DNA of 60,647 bases. It comes from Spirochaetaceae bacterium. Its GTDB lineage: Bacteria; Spirochaetota; Spirochaetia; DSM-27196; PWMO01. Position numbers and translations under genes: made by a program. The stretch spans positions 1 to 60,647 of the forward strand of contig REDM01000216.1 of the NCBI GenBank assembly GCA_007693485.1, in the 5' to 3' direction. This document shows positions 42,129 through 50,212 of the stretch, in pieces (position 1 is the stretch's first letter; each line of letters begins with the position of its first letter). The notes below the pieces were generated by a model. It had not been told where the DNA came from. It was given only the letters and a program-made list of their open reading frames with translations, and did not search any database.

Positions 42129-44214
42129 ACCGGTGTTGCAGGAAAACGAGAAAGTAACCATCGGCTACAATCCCGTGGTAGTCCGCCGGCTCCTTCGGTA
42201 TCTGAAGCCGTACCGCATCATGGTGGTGTTTGCGTTGGTTGCGCTCTCACTCTCTACCGCATCTGAATTGCTGCTTCCGATTGTCCTGCAGCGCGCCGTT
42301 GACCGGCACCTCGTCGCCGTCTGGCGCCGTGCGCCGTTGGACCGTGTTGCCGAGCACGCGCCGCTTCGCGACGCGGTCGAGCGCTCGGGCACGGTGATCG
42401 GTCCATGGGCGTACGTTCTGGAGGTTGACCTCAAGGAGATACCCGCCGGAGTGCAGCGAGCGTTACGTGAGCAGGATCTCTTGAGTGAAGAGCAGTACTG
42501 GGTGACCCCGGTGGACCATCCTGAGACCGCCGCCGCCGTTGATGCCAACCCGGAGCGTATTGAGCGGTCACAGACCCACGCGGCGATTCCGGCAGACGTT
42601 GCCCGCGGCCTTGACGCACCAACGCGGCTGGCACTTCGCGCACACGATCTGCGCGGAATCACCCGTCTTGCCGCCGTATTTCTCTCGCTGCTGGTAACCG
42701 TACTGTTCACCGCCTTCATTCAGGTCTACCTGATGGCGTCGGTCGGACAGGGAGTCATGAAGGATATGCGGCTGCAACTCTTCGACCACACCCTCCACCA
42801 GTCGCTCTCGTTTCTCAACGGCCATCCGGTGGGAAAACTGGTGACTCGTCTGACCAACGACGTTGAGACAATCAACGAACTCTTCACCAACGTGGTGGTC
42901 AACCTGCTCAAGAACTTCGCGATCATGGCCGGCGTCATCGTCACCATGTTCCTGCTCAGTCCACGCATGGCGGCGGTGACCATCGCCACCCTCCCGCCGG
43001 TACTGTTCTTCACGCTGGTATTTCGCAAGAAAGCGCGCGACGCCTTTCGGGAGGTACGCCGCTGGGTCTCCCGCGTCAACGCCTTCATCGCCGAACACGT
43101 CTCGGGAATGCCGGTGGTGCAGATGTTTGTCCGTGAGGTGCAGGTTGGCCGCGAGTTTGCGCGGAATAATGACAAGCTGATGCAGGCGAGTCTCTCAGAG
43201 ATGTACGTGTTTGCGGTGTTTCGTCCCATCGTCGACCTCCTCTCCTCGGTGTCGCTTGCGATCATTGTGTTTATGGGGGCGCAGTTTTTGTCGCTTGGCG
43301 TCGTGTCGCTGGGAATTCTGATTGCCTTCATCGATCTGGCAAAGCGCTTCTATCAGCAGCTGATGGATATTTCGGACCGCTTCGTCATTCTACAGAGCGC
43401 AATGGCCGGTAGCGAGCGGGTGTTCGAACTGCTCGACGCAGTTGACCGAATGGAAGACCGTGGGGCGTTGACGCTGGCTCAGCCGGTCTTGGGCCGGGTT
43501 GAGTTCGAAACCGTCTCCTTTGCCTATCGCGCGGGTGAGCCCGTGCTTCGTGATCTCAGCTTTACCGTCGAGCCGGGACAGAGCGTTGCGATTGTCGGGT
43601 ATACCGGCGCAGGCAAAACCACCATCGCGAATCTGGTCACCCGATTGTGGGATGCGGACCGTGGGACGATTCGCCTCGACGGCGCCAACATCCGTGACAT
43701 ACCCCTCGCCGAGTTGCGCGCGACGGTTCAACCGATCGCTCAGGATGTATTTCTGTTCAGTGAGACGGTGGCAGAAAACATCCGACTTGGGGCTGATATC
43801 AGCGATGAGCGAGTCCGGGAAGCGGCGCGGACGGTTCAGGCGGACAGTTTCATCCGCGCACTGCCCAATGGCTACGAAACGGTCCTCGAAGAGGGGGCAA
43901 CCAATATTTCGACGGGGCAGCGACAGTTGATCGCCTTTGCCCGCGTGCTCGCCCACGATCCACGGGTGATCATCCTGGACGAGGCAACCGCCAACATCGA
44001 CACGGAAACCGAACGGTTGATTCAGGCTGGAATCAGCACCCTGCTTGCCGGACGCACATCACTCGTAATCGCCCATCGCCTTTCGACCATCAAGCACGCC
44101 GACCGCATCCTCGTCCTGTCCGGGGGTGAACTGGTTGAACAGGGCAGCCACGAAGAGCTGCTCGCGGCACGGGGCCTCTACGCCAATCTCTATCGGCTTC
44201 AGTACGAGCCGTGA
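42121..44214 (+). CDS. ABC exporter half, catalytic subunit with extracytoplasmic insert
   Basis: A 697-aa partner of the preceding protein. Walker A is GYTGAGKTT, and Walker B with catalytic Glu621 (IILDEATANID) is intact, but the signature is ISTGQ (596-600) in place of LSGGQ. About 120 extra residues (roughly 60-185, including YVLEVDLKEIPAGVQRALRE) lie between membrane helices 1 and 2, facing the periplasm; most exporters have only a short loop there. Substrate unknown; lipid or drug export is typical for the family, and the plsC neighbour fits lipid export weakly. Confidence 0.9.
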   Translation: MAEPVLQENEKVTIGYNPVVVRRLLRYLKPYRIMVVFALVALSLSTASELLLPIVLQRAVDRHLVAVWRRAPLDRVAEHAPLRDAVERSGTVIGPWAYVLEVDLKEIPAGVQRALREQDLLSEEQYWVTPVDHPETAAAVDANPERIERSQTHAAIPADVARGLDAPTRLALRAHDLRGITRLAAVFLSLLVTVLFTAFIQVYLMASVGQGVMKDMRLQLFDHTLHQSLSFLNGHPVGKLVTRLTNDVETINELFTNVVVNLLKNFAIMAGVIVTMFLLSPRMAAVTIATLPPVLFFTLVFRKKARDAFREVRRWVSRVNAFIAEHVSGMPVVQMFVREVQVGREFARNNDKLMQASLSEMYVFAVFRPIVDLLSSVSLAIIVFMGAQFLSLGVVSLGILIAFIDLAKRFYQQLMDISDRFVILQSAMAGSERVFELLDAVDRMEDRGALTLAQPVLGRVEFETVSFAYRAGEPVLRDLSFTVEPGQSVAIVGYTGAGKTTIANLVTRLWDADRGTIRLDGANIRDIPLAELRATVQPIAQDVFLFSETVAENIRLGADISDERVREAARTVQADSFIRALPNGYETVLEEGATNISTGQRQLIAFARVLAHDPRVIILDEATANIDTETERLIQAGISTLLAGRTSLVIAHRLSTIKHADRILVLSGGELVEQGSHEELLAARGLYANLYRLQYEP

Positions 44215-44245
44215 ACGGCCTCGCCGCCAGACAGGAACGAACCGG

Positions 44246-45217
44246 TTACTCCGCCGCGGATTCGCAGTTACTGCAGTCGTGATCCAGGATGCGCCACTTT
44301 TTCTTGTCCGCTTCGCGCTCGAAACGACAGATTGGGAGCGCGAGAAACCTCCCGTCCTCACCAGCAAGCCGAACAGTCCGCGATACAATGTTTACCTCAA
44401 CGACCCGAAACACCGTGTCATCGTAGGGGATTCGGTTCCCTTCTTCGGGAAAGCGCTGCTTCTCGCTGAGATACAGATCGTGCTCGTACGCCAGGCAGCA
44501 GAGCAGGCGCCCACACGGACCCGAGATCTTCATGGAGTTGAGGCTCAGGTTCTGCACCTTGGCCATCTTGATGGAAACCGGACTGAGTTTATCGCTGACA
44601 GAATTACAGCAGAGCGCACGCCCGCAGACGCCGATACCGCCAACCACCCGCGATTCATCACGCACGCCGATCTGGCGCAACTCAATTCGAATGCGGAACT
44701 CACCGACGAGATCTTTGACCAGATCACGAAAGTCGATCCGTCCTTCGGCGGTGAAGAAAAACAGCAGCTTCGGCTCCTCCAGCAGGTAGTGCGCGGAAAC
44801 CAGCTTCATGTCGAGGCGGCGGCTCATGATGCGATGCCGGCAGATCTCAAACGCGTGAGACTCACGCCGGAGATTCTCTTCGTACCGGGAGATGTCGGTT
44901 GGAGTCGCAACGCGCTCCACGTGTTGAACCTCTTTCCACGCTCCGGCATTCTGCTCCGAGACGGGACCGAGAACACACGCGATGTCTTTTCCGTGTTTCG
45001 TCGAGATGATGATGAGATCATTACGCCGAAGCGCATCGGCAGAATTGCTGCAGAGCTCCGTCTCGCCGCTGTGCAGCACTCGAGCCAGAAAGAGCGAACC
45101 GCCGGGTATCTCCGCGGTTATCTCCTGGCCACCGGCCTCATATGCGTCCGAGCCGTGTGATTCTCCATCCGCTCGCTGTAACGTATCCTGTTCAGATACG
45201 ATGGATTCAATTGCCAT
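44246..45217 (-). CDS. ricT: PSP1-domain protein RicT (YaaT)
   Basis: A 323-aa member of the RicT/YaaT family. The PSP1 core includes VSAHYLLEEPKLLFFFTAEG and FRIRIELRQIGVRDESRVVGG, with the cysteine motifs CGRALCC and CGRLLCC that bind Fe-S clusters in the Bacillus Ric complex. In Bacillus that complex promotes RNase Y maturation of transcripts. AAGAGGT precedes the ATG directly. It is the last gene of an M23-bactofilin-YaaR-RicT unit. Confidence 0.9.
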   Translation of the reverse strand: MAIESIVSEQDTLQRADGESHGSDAYEAGGQEITAEIPGGSLFLARVLHSGETELCSNSADALRRNDLIIISTKHGKDIACVLGPVSEQNAGAWKEVQHVERVATPTDISRYEENLRRESHAFEICRHRIMSRRLDMKLVSAHYLLEEPKLLFFFTAEGRIDFRDLVKDLVGEFRIRIELRQIGVRDESRVVGGIGVCGRALCCNSVSDKLSPVSIKMAKVQNLSLNSMKISGPCGRLLCCLAYEHDLYLSEKQRFPEEGNRIPYDDTVFRVVEVNIVSRTVRLAGEDGRFLALPICRFEREADKKKWRILDHDCSNCESAAE

Positions 45218-45240
45218 ACCTCTTCCCCTTCCGGACCATA

Positions 45241-45732
45241 CTAGTGAAAAAGGTCCACCAGAAGCCCCTGGATCTCTTCTACCTTCTGCAATAACTCAAG
45301 CTGTGACTGCTGCGTCTGTACCATGCCCGCCGCAAGGCGGTCGAGCCGTTGATCGATGACGCGGATCAGGGTGAAGCGCTTGCGGTTCAGCACATTAGTC
45401 CCTGACGTGTGTTCCTCGATTCCGACTCCCGATGCAACAACACGACCGAGAAATCCACGCACCGCCTCTCGATACTCGCGCAGGCGGGAAAACGTCTGCT
45501 CCCTGCTCAACCGATCACCAATCTGGTGGATACGGTCCAGCATCTCGTGCGCCTCTTCCAGTGACTCCAGTGGAGCCGCATCGGGAAGCACCGGGTTGTG
45601 GGCCTCTACCTGCTGCTCGAATAGCGACGGAAAGATCCCTTCGGTGCGCTCACCCGGCCGTGTATCGCGTCCTCGCCGGGTTCTCTCCCCTGGACGATAT
45701 CCCGACAGGCCATCGCTCTCGATGCGGGCCAT
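45241..45732 (-). CDS. YaaR (DUF327) family protein
   Basis: A 163-aa, largely helical protein. The C-terminal half (LNRKRFTLIRVIDQRLDRLA to VEEIQGLLVDLF) matches the YaaR/DUF327 family. The N-terminal 45 residues are Arg/Gly-rich and probably disordered. In Bacillus, yaaR also lies near yaaT (ricT), and that linkage is kept here, 23 bp apart. The molecular role is not established. Confidence 0.8.
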   Translation of the reverse strand: MARIESDGLSGYRPGERTRRGRDTRPGERTEGIFPSLFEQQVEAHNPVLPDAAPLESLEEAHEMLDRIHQIGDRLSREQTFSRLREYREAVRGFLGRVVASGVGIEEHTSGTNVLNRKRFTLIRVIDQRLDRLAAGMVQTQQSQLELLQKVEEIQGLLVDLFH

Positions 45733-45740
45733 GGAAGCAC

Positions 45741-46208
45741 CTACACCCTGGCTTGAAGCGAGTAGTGAAGCGTGCTGCGGGCTGCCGTGTCCACCGGCTC
45801 CGGCGTCGTGAGAAACGAGTTGGTGCGCATCGGCTTGGTCCGTACCGGAAGTGGTTCCTCGGCTGCCTGATCGCCGCGAATGGAGAACTCTCCATCCATC
45901 AGTACCCCTTCCTCGGCGACCAGGCGAGGCGAATAGATGTTTCCGAGTACCAGACCGGTTGAAAGCACGATGACCTTCTCGGACGCGTAGACACTGCCAC
46001 GAATGACGCCGCCAATGACGACGGTTGCCGCCTCAATCGAGCAGTCAGCCCGCCCCCGCTTGCCGATGAGCACCTTACCCCCGGATCGGATCGAACCGGT
46101 AAAATCGCCATCGATGCGAAGCAGCCCAGCAGGCTCGAGTTGACCGCGAAAATGGGTGCCTTCACCGACGATGGAATTGATGAAGTTGTCTTCAGCCGAA
46201 TACTTCAT
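45741..46208 (-). CDS. bactofilin (copy 2)
   Basis: A 155-aa bactofilin. The beta-helix repeats (LLRIDGDFTGSIRSGGKVLI, TVVIGGVIRGSVYASEKVIV, LVLGNIYSPRLVAEEGVLMD) span about residues 25-112 and are followed by a flexible, proline-containing tail. It lies 24 bp after the membrane-anchored M23-like gene, the gene pairing seen for cell-shape bactofilins in other bacteria. An AGGCAGG-type ribosome site precedes the ATG. Confidence 0.9.
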   Translation of the reverse strand: MKYSAEDNFINSIVGEGTHFRGQLEPAGLLRIDGDFTGSIRSGGKVLIGKRGRADCSIEAATVVIGGVIRGSVYASEKVIVLSTGLVLGNIYSPRLVAEEGVLMDGEFSIRGDQAAEEPLPVRTKPMRTNSFLTTPEPVDTAARSTLHYSLQARV

Positions 46209-46232
46209 GAACCTGCCTCGTTTATTACCTGA

Positions 46233-47237
46233 TTATCGGCTGCTGGCGCGGACCCGAACCGGTGAATGCGCAATCTGGAGAAATGCAGCAGGATCAACCA
46301 CGTCGGTTCCCAACCAGATCTGAAAATCCAGATTTGGTGAGGTAGCAACTCCGCTGCTTCCCAGCGTTCCGATTCGTTGTCCCTGGAACACCTCTTGTCC
46401 TTCGATGACCGTAATGGTCTGCAAGTGCGAGTATCGTGTCCGAAACCCGTACTTGTGCCGGACCCAAACGTACAGACCGTAGTTAGGGTCAAAGCCCAAC
46501 TCGGTGACCTTTCCGTTCGCACTGGCCACCACCGGGACGCCGAGTGAGTCGGTGATCACAACGCCACGACTGAGAAACCACTCATTGGTGATAGGATGAA
46601 TGTTAGGGCCAAAACGGCGCGTGATCCGCCCCCGCCCCCCGGCAACCGGCCAGAGGTTTGGCAAATCAGCGAGAAGCGCTTTGCGCTCCTGTAACAGTGA
46701 ACGAATCTGCGAAAGTGGCTCTACGGAGGTGCCCAAGAGGGCTGCCACGGACTGGAGTTCGCGGACCTCGGGTAACTGTCCCGGCTCAATCTCCTGAATT
46801 CCGCGGATTTCCGACAGGTCACCGCTGCCGATTCTCTGCCCATCGGACGCCACTTCGCGGGCCGTCCCCAGACGCTCCGCAGTCTGCTGCAAGGTCTGGT
46901 CAAAAAGTTGCGCAACGCGAAGCACCTCGGCGATTTCATTCACCAGCGAATCGAGCTGCTGCTCCGATGACTCCAGATCTCGTGCGCGCGACGAGGCGAG
47001 GCGCACGTTCCCGGTATAGATGGTTGCATAATAAAAAAATCCGAGCATTCCGAGGAGCAATACCGCGACGATCCCGGCCAGAACGAACGCATTCAGCTGA
47101 AAATTAAGCCCCTTCCGCTCAGAATGCGGAATGAGCATGATGGTAAACCGTCTGCGAGTCAGTTCAGCCAGCCGGCTGAATACCGAGCCCACCGCGCGGA
47201 AGAATCCCCGAAAAATGCCCGCTCCTCGAGTCAACAA
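46233..47237 (-). CDS. membrane-anchored, degenerate M23 (LytM) protein
   Basis: A 334-aa protein with a cytoplasmic N-terminus of about 45 basic residues, one membrane helix (about 50-71), a periplasmic coiled coil (about 80-130) and a C-terminal LytM fold (about 200-320). The zinc ligands are lost: the HxxxD motif reads SRGVV (Ser223, Val227) and HxH reads NLD (302-304); only the YSHL His271 remains. It is probably a non-catalytic LytM regulator, as EnvC is for amidases. The start is TTG at 47237 with GGAAGG upstream; an internal ATG at 47138 is possible. It sits directly before a bactofilin gene. Confidence 0.82.
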   Translation of the reverse strand: MLTRGAGIFRGFFRAVGSVFSRLAELTRRRFTIMLIPHSERKGLNFQLNAFVLAGIVAVLLLGMLGFFYYATIYTGNVRLASSRARDLESSEQQLDSLVNEIAEVLRVAQLFDQTLQQTAERLGTAREVASDGQRIGSGDLSEIRGIQEIEPGQLPEVRELQSVAALLGTSVEPLSQIRSLLQERKALLADLPNLWPVAGGRGRITRRFGPNIHPITNEWFLSRGVVITDSLGVPVVASANGKVTELGFDPNYGLYVWVRHKYGFRTRYSHLQTITVIEGQEVFQGQRIGTLGSSGVATSPNLDFQIWLGTDVVDPAAFLQIAHSPVRVRASSR

Positions 47238-47346
47238 ATCTTATCCTTCCTGATGGTCCTGCAGATTGTTTCGAGAGCGTACCCATATGGCGACAAAGTA
47301 TTTCCCCTTCGCACCGAATCCCACAGTATCACGCAGGAGGGCCTTT

Positions 47347-47361
47347 GTCAAACGCGTTGAC
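47347..47361. promoter_or_regulatory. inverted repeat overlapping tatD -35 box
   Basis: GTCAA-ACGCG-TTGAC is a 15-base inverted repeat whose right arm is the first five bases of the tatD -35 hexamer. A protein bound here would block that promoter. Confidence 0.35.
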
Positions 47362-47385
47362 GGCGTATCAGGAATGTGCTACCCT
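47357..47385 (+). promoter_or_regulatory. promoter of tatD-family gene
   Basis: TTGACG (47357-47362, 5 of 6) and TACCCT (47380-47385, 3 of 6) are exactly 17 bases apart. The predicted RNA start near 47392 gives a 46-base leader containing GGAAG seven bases before the ATG. Confidence 0.55.
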
Positions 47386-47437
47386 TCCCAGAAGAAATAC
47401 CGAACACACGCGATTCTTCGCCACACGGAAGCAATGA

Positions 47438-48214
47438 ATGAAACTGTTTGACTCGCACGCCCATATCGGGTTGATTAACGAGGACCCGATAGAACAACTG
47501 ATTATTGTCCAGGAAGCCCGACAGGCCCATGTCGAAGGCATCCTCAGCATTTGTAACAACCTCCGCGACTTTTTTCAGATTCACGAAAACCTGGTGACCG
47601 CGTCTCACGTGTACCACGCGGTTGGGGTTTCGCCATCGGAAGTTACCAATCCCGGCAAAGACTGGGAAACCAAGATCCTGGAAGGAAGCCGCCTTGACCG
47701 GGTGGTAGCCATTGGCGAAATTGGTCTGGACTATTATCGCAAGTTCGGAAATAAGGACTCCCAGATCGAGTTATTCATCCGACAGCTCGAAATTGCGGAC
47801 AAACTCGATCTCCCGGTGGTAATCCATAATCGCGACGCCGGGCGTGATGTGCTTGACATCCTCAAAGATCGAATTCCTCGCAAAGGTGGTGTCCTGCACT
47901 GCTACTCTGAAGACTGGACCTATGCGCAGGAAGCGCTCGAGATAAACCTCTTCATCTCGTTTGCCGGCAACGTGACGTACCGCAACGCGCGAAACCTCCA
48001 CGAGACCGCAAGGAACATGCCGCTTGATCGCATTCTCATTGAATCCGAGAGCCCCTTCATGGTTCCATCTGCCCACCGCGGCAAGCGGAACCGCCCTTCG
48101 TACCTGATCGAGACCGCCCAGTTCATTGCCGAGCTTCGCGAAGAGCCGATCGAGCAGGTGGCCGAACAGATTTACGATAACACCCGCCGTTTGTTTGGAA
48201 TGGCAGAGCGCTGA
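47438..48214 (+). CDS. TatD-family metal-dependent hydrolase
   Basis: A 258-aa TIM-barrel hydrolase of the TatD DNase family. Metal-site motifs are DSHAH (5-9), GEIGLDYY, VIHNRDA and LHCYS. The final ligand motif, usually ETDSP, reads ESESP, so the metal Asp is replaced by Glu. Family members are 3'-5' DNases or proofreading enzymes. It stands alone between divergent and convergent minus-strand genes. Confidence 0.88.
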   Translation: MKLFDSHAHIGLINEDPIEQLIIVQEARQAHVEGILSICNNLRDFFQIHENLVTASHVYHAVGVSPSEVTNPGKDWETKILEGSRLDRVVAIGEIGLDYYRKFGNKDSQIELFIRQLEIADKLDLPVVIHNRDAGRDVLDILKDRIPRKGGVLHCYSEDWTYAQEALEINLFISFAGNVTYRNARNLHETARNMPLDRILIESESPFMVPSAHRGKRNRPSYLIETAQFIAELREEPIEQVAEQIYDNTRRLFGMAER

Positions 48215-48321
48215 ATCTGCCCCGAAGCTTGGTGAAAACTCCACCAGGCGCCAACAGCGGGCTCGAACGGTTGCTCACACGGGGGTATGACGTCAAGTTC
48301 CCGTTCGACTCCCGTGTACAT

Positions 48322-48350
48322 GGCAGCACGTTTTTCCGTGCTGCCGCTCT
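48322..48350 (+). terminator. hairpin, possible weak terminator after tatD
   Basis: Nine-base arms GGCAGCACG (48322-48330) and CGTGCTGCC (48337-48345) enclose loop TTTTTC and are followed by GCTCTTCC. The stem is strong but the trailing T-tract is poor, so termination is uncertain. Confidence 0.45.
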
Positions 48351-48538
48351 TCCGTAGCCTCCCACTCCCACGATCACCGCCAATCTCCATCACGCCCACA
48401 TGGTCCCACCGGCCGATCAGCGACGCTCAGAACGGTGAGGTGCCACACCAGTAGTTTGGATTGAGACGCTGTTTCACCAAGCTTTGTGGCAATACCCACA
48501 CCTTGTGGTAATGCGCAGTAAGGCAGCGCAGCACACAC

Positions 48539-48568
48539 AAAAAAACCCCGGGAATGATTCCCGGGGTT
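48539..48568 (-). terminator. intrinsic terminator after flaA
   Basis: On the minus strand, an 11-bp stem (48544-48554 with 48558-48568) with a three-base loop ends in a run of seven T residues (48545 down to 48539). It lies 27 bp past the flaA stop codon and closes the long minus-strand unit. Confidence 0.92.
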
Positions 48569-48594
48569 GTATTCGTTGCAGGATGGAGCGGAGC

Positions 48595-49593
48595 TTAGAT
48601 GTCGTCTTCGACAAACATGCGCTGCTGTTCGAGGAACCGCAGGATCTGCATATTACCGACACGCTGCAGCTCGGCCCGGCGTCGCGCTGCTTCACGCTGC
48701 TGCAGGATGCCCCAGACGGCCTCGTCGTCGATATCGCGCTCGAGTTCGAGTACGGCCCGATCGAAGGTGATGTTGATGTCTTTGATGTAGGTGATAAAGT
48801 CACCACCGGTCATTTCCGCGTCACGGTAGATGCGGATACCGATCAGTTTCACCATTGGCGAAAGGTTCGGGTAGAGCGGTGCACCACGAAGCGAACGGTT
48901 TCGTACATCGGTAATGTAGTTGGGATTTCTCCACTCAAGCGTCCGCCAACCGTCGAAATTCAGGTACCCGAGGAAAATCTCATGGTCGCGGAAGGTTTCG
49001 TCCCGGAGGATCACTGAAATCCCGTGCGGAAAGTTCAGTCCGTGCACGTTCATGGAAAGCGACCGAAGCGTTCCCACGTTTTTCACCACGCCAAACCCGT
49101 CGAACTTGCGACCGCGCCCCTCTTCGTCCTGCGGCGTCACGATGGTACCGTCACCTTCGATGACCGTTGCATCTTCGTACGCAGGAATCTCAAAGGGAGG
49201 AGCCACGAGTGCCCAGGAGTTAAACCGCCCAGTAGGAAAGTTGGCACGTATACCCAAGACCGCTTCACCGGCAAACCGGTTGGCGTTCTCACGCACGAAG
49301 GCCTGACGAGTGAAACTCTCTGCCTGCAGGCGAACGTACCGTGACGATGGCGCAAGGCGAACTTCCCAGTTCTCGATCGCCAGCGAGGTGCGCATCATCA
49401 TGCGCTCTTCTTCGGTGAAACCGGTTCCCGCCGTTGCGCTGAAGTCGAAAATTGTCGCTTCGTTGTTGGTGGGGTTGTCGGCCGGCCAGTCAGCTATCAG
49501 CTGGGAAAAATCGATCAAAACCGCTTGTTCAGCTACTGCCGTAAAACTTACCAGCACGAGCAGGCTGACAACAAGAATGAAGAACCGTCTCAT
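48595..49593 (-). CDS. flaA: flagellar filament outer layer (sheath) protein FlaA
   Basis: A 332-aa FlaA-family protein, the sheath subunit of spirochaetal periplasmic flagella. A signal peptide (1-21, ending AVA before E) exports it to the periplasm. Recognisable segments include LDFxQL-like VLIDFSQLIADW, NSWALVAPPFEIPAYED, KNVGTLRSLSMNVHGLNFPH and the C-terminal YIKDINITFDRAVLE. A charged helical tail (QQREAARRRAELQRV) follows. ATG at 49593 has AGGAGC upstream and puts the signal at the N-terminus; 18 further codons read upstream lie in the leader. It has its own strong promoter and terminator. Confidence 0.9.
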   Translation of the reverse strand: MRRFFILVVSLLVLVSFTAVAEQAVLIDFSQLIADWPADNPTNNEATIFDFSATAGTGFTEEERMMMRTSLAIENWEVRLAPSSRYVRLQAESFTRQAFVRENANRFAGEAVLGIRANFPTGRFNSWALVAPPFEIPAYEDATVIEGDGTIVTPQDEEGRGRKFDGFGVVKNVGTLRSLSMNVHGLNFPHGISVILRDETFRDHEIFLGYLNFDGWRTLEWRNPNYITDVRNRSLRGAPLYPNLSPMVKLIGIRIYRDAEMTGGDFITYIKDINITFDRAVLELERDIDDEAVWGILQQREAARRRAELQRVGNMQILRFLEQQRMFVEDDI

Positions 49594-49643
49594 TCCTTGC
49601 TCCTTTTCCGCAAAATCCGTTGTTTTCTCGAAAGAATGCCACC

Positions 49644-50195
49644 TCAAATTATAGTGATGCTTTCCCGGTTGTCAATGCCCTTTTTACGATTTCCATCGTA
49701 CAAACGGGGAACGGTCAAACCTACCTCAAAGACCGGCTGTCCGGGGATCTGACCGTCTATGGTGATGACGACCGTTGCAATCCGGCGGAAATTGAATTGT
49801 ACCGTGTGACGCACCGCATCAAGCGCGTCTTCAACGGAGAGCATCAAAAATTGCTGACCTGCGAGAAACCCACCGTCCAGGTCGATATACGCGATTCCTC
49901 TGCGAATCATCACCGAGCGAACCCGCGTGTCGCGGGGAACCACCCGAGTGAAGCCCAGAACCGAAGGTCCCAGCACAATTTCGTCGATCAGCACTCTCAC
50001 ATCGCGGTCCATGTTGCGGTGCCGCGGCATTAACCGCGGCTCGCCCTGCAGTCCCGCCTCCAGCGTTCCGGGAAAGAACAGCACTCGTTCAATGCTGCCA
50101 CGGGTGTCCACCACGAGCCAGACGATCGAAGTGACCAGAGCGACCAGAAAGAGGAATGAAATGATAAAGAGAGGCTTATGCGTATTGAAATTCAC
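49644..50195 (-). CDS. GerMN-domain membrane protein
   Basis: A 183-aa protein with one N-terminal membrane helix (about 8-30) and a periplasmic GerMN domain (about 36-170; IERVLFFPGTLEAGLQGEPR, YIDLDGGFLAG and TVVITIDGQIPGQPVF). GerMN domains occur in envelope and spore-coat proteins and often lie near amidases, as here (17 bp after the amidase gene). The 3-prime end contains the flaA promoter. Confidence 0.78.
   Translation of the reverse strand: MNFNTHKPLFIISFLFLVALVTSIVWLVVDTRGSIERVLFFPGTLEAGLQGEPRLMPRHRNMDRDVRVLIDEIVLGPSVLGFTRVVPRDTRVRSVMIRRGIAYIDLDGGFLAGQQFLMLSVEDALDAVRHTVQFNFRRIATVVITIDGQIPGQPVFEVGLTVPRLYDGNRKKGIDNRESITII
49649..49676 (-). promoter_or_regulatory. consensus promoter of flaA
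   Basis: On the minus strand, TTGACA (49671-49676) and TATAAT (49649-49654) are both perfect and 16 bases apart. The predicted RNA start at 49642 gives a 49-base leader. It is a housekeeping sigma-70 type promoter, not a sigma-28 flagellar type, and it lies inside the end of the GerMN gene. Confidence 0.88.
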
Positions 50196-50212
50196 CCGAT
50201 ACCCTGCCGACG

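Larger units (their letters stand above)
48215..48594. other. 380-base gap with complex inverted repeats
   Basis: No convincing gene lies here. The sequence holds an 8-bp stem (48263-48270 with 48301-48308). A 7-base segment in its loop (48277-48283) is complementary to bases just beyond the stem (48311-48317), a crossing, pseudoknot-type arrangement. The loop also holds the palindrome TGACGTCA (48288-48295). A strong hairpin follows (48322-48345). Further on, TTGTGG occurs twice, 19 bases apart (48484 and 48503). The gap ends with the flaA terminator. A small RNA or structured 3' UTR of tatD is possible. Confidence 0.4.

Noticed and set aside
48258-48320. tRNA-like segment (GTTCGACTC resembling a T-loop)
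   Set aside because: The flanking five bases on each side do not pair as a T-stem, and no acceptor or anticodon stem fits on either strand.
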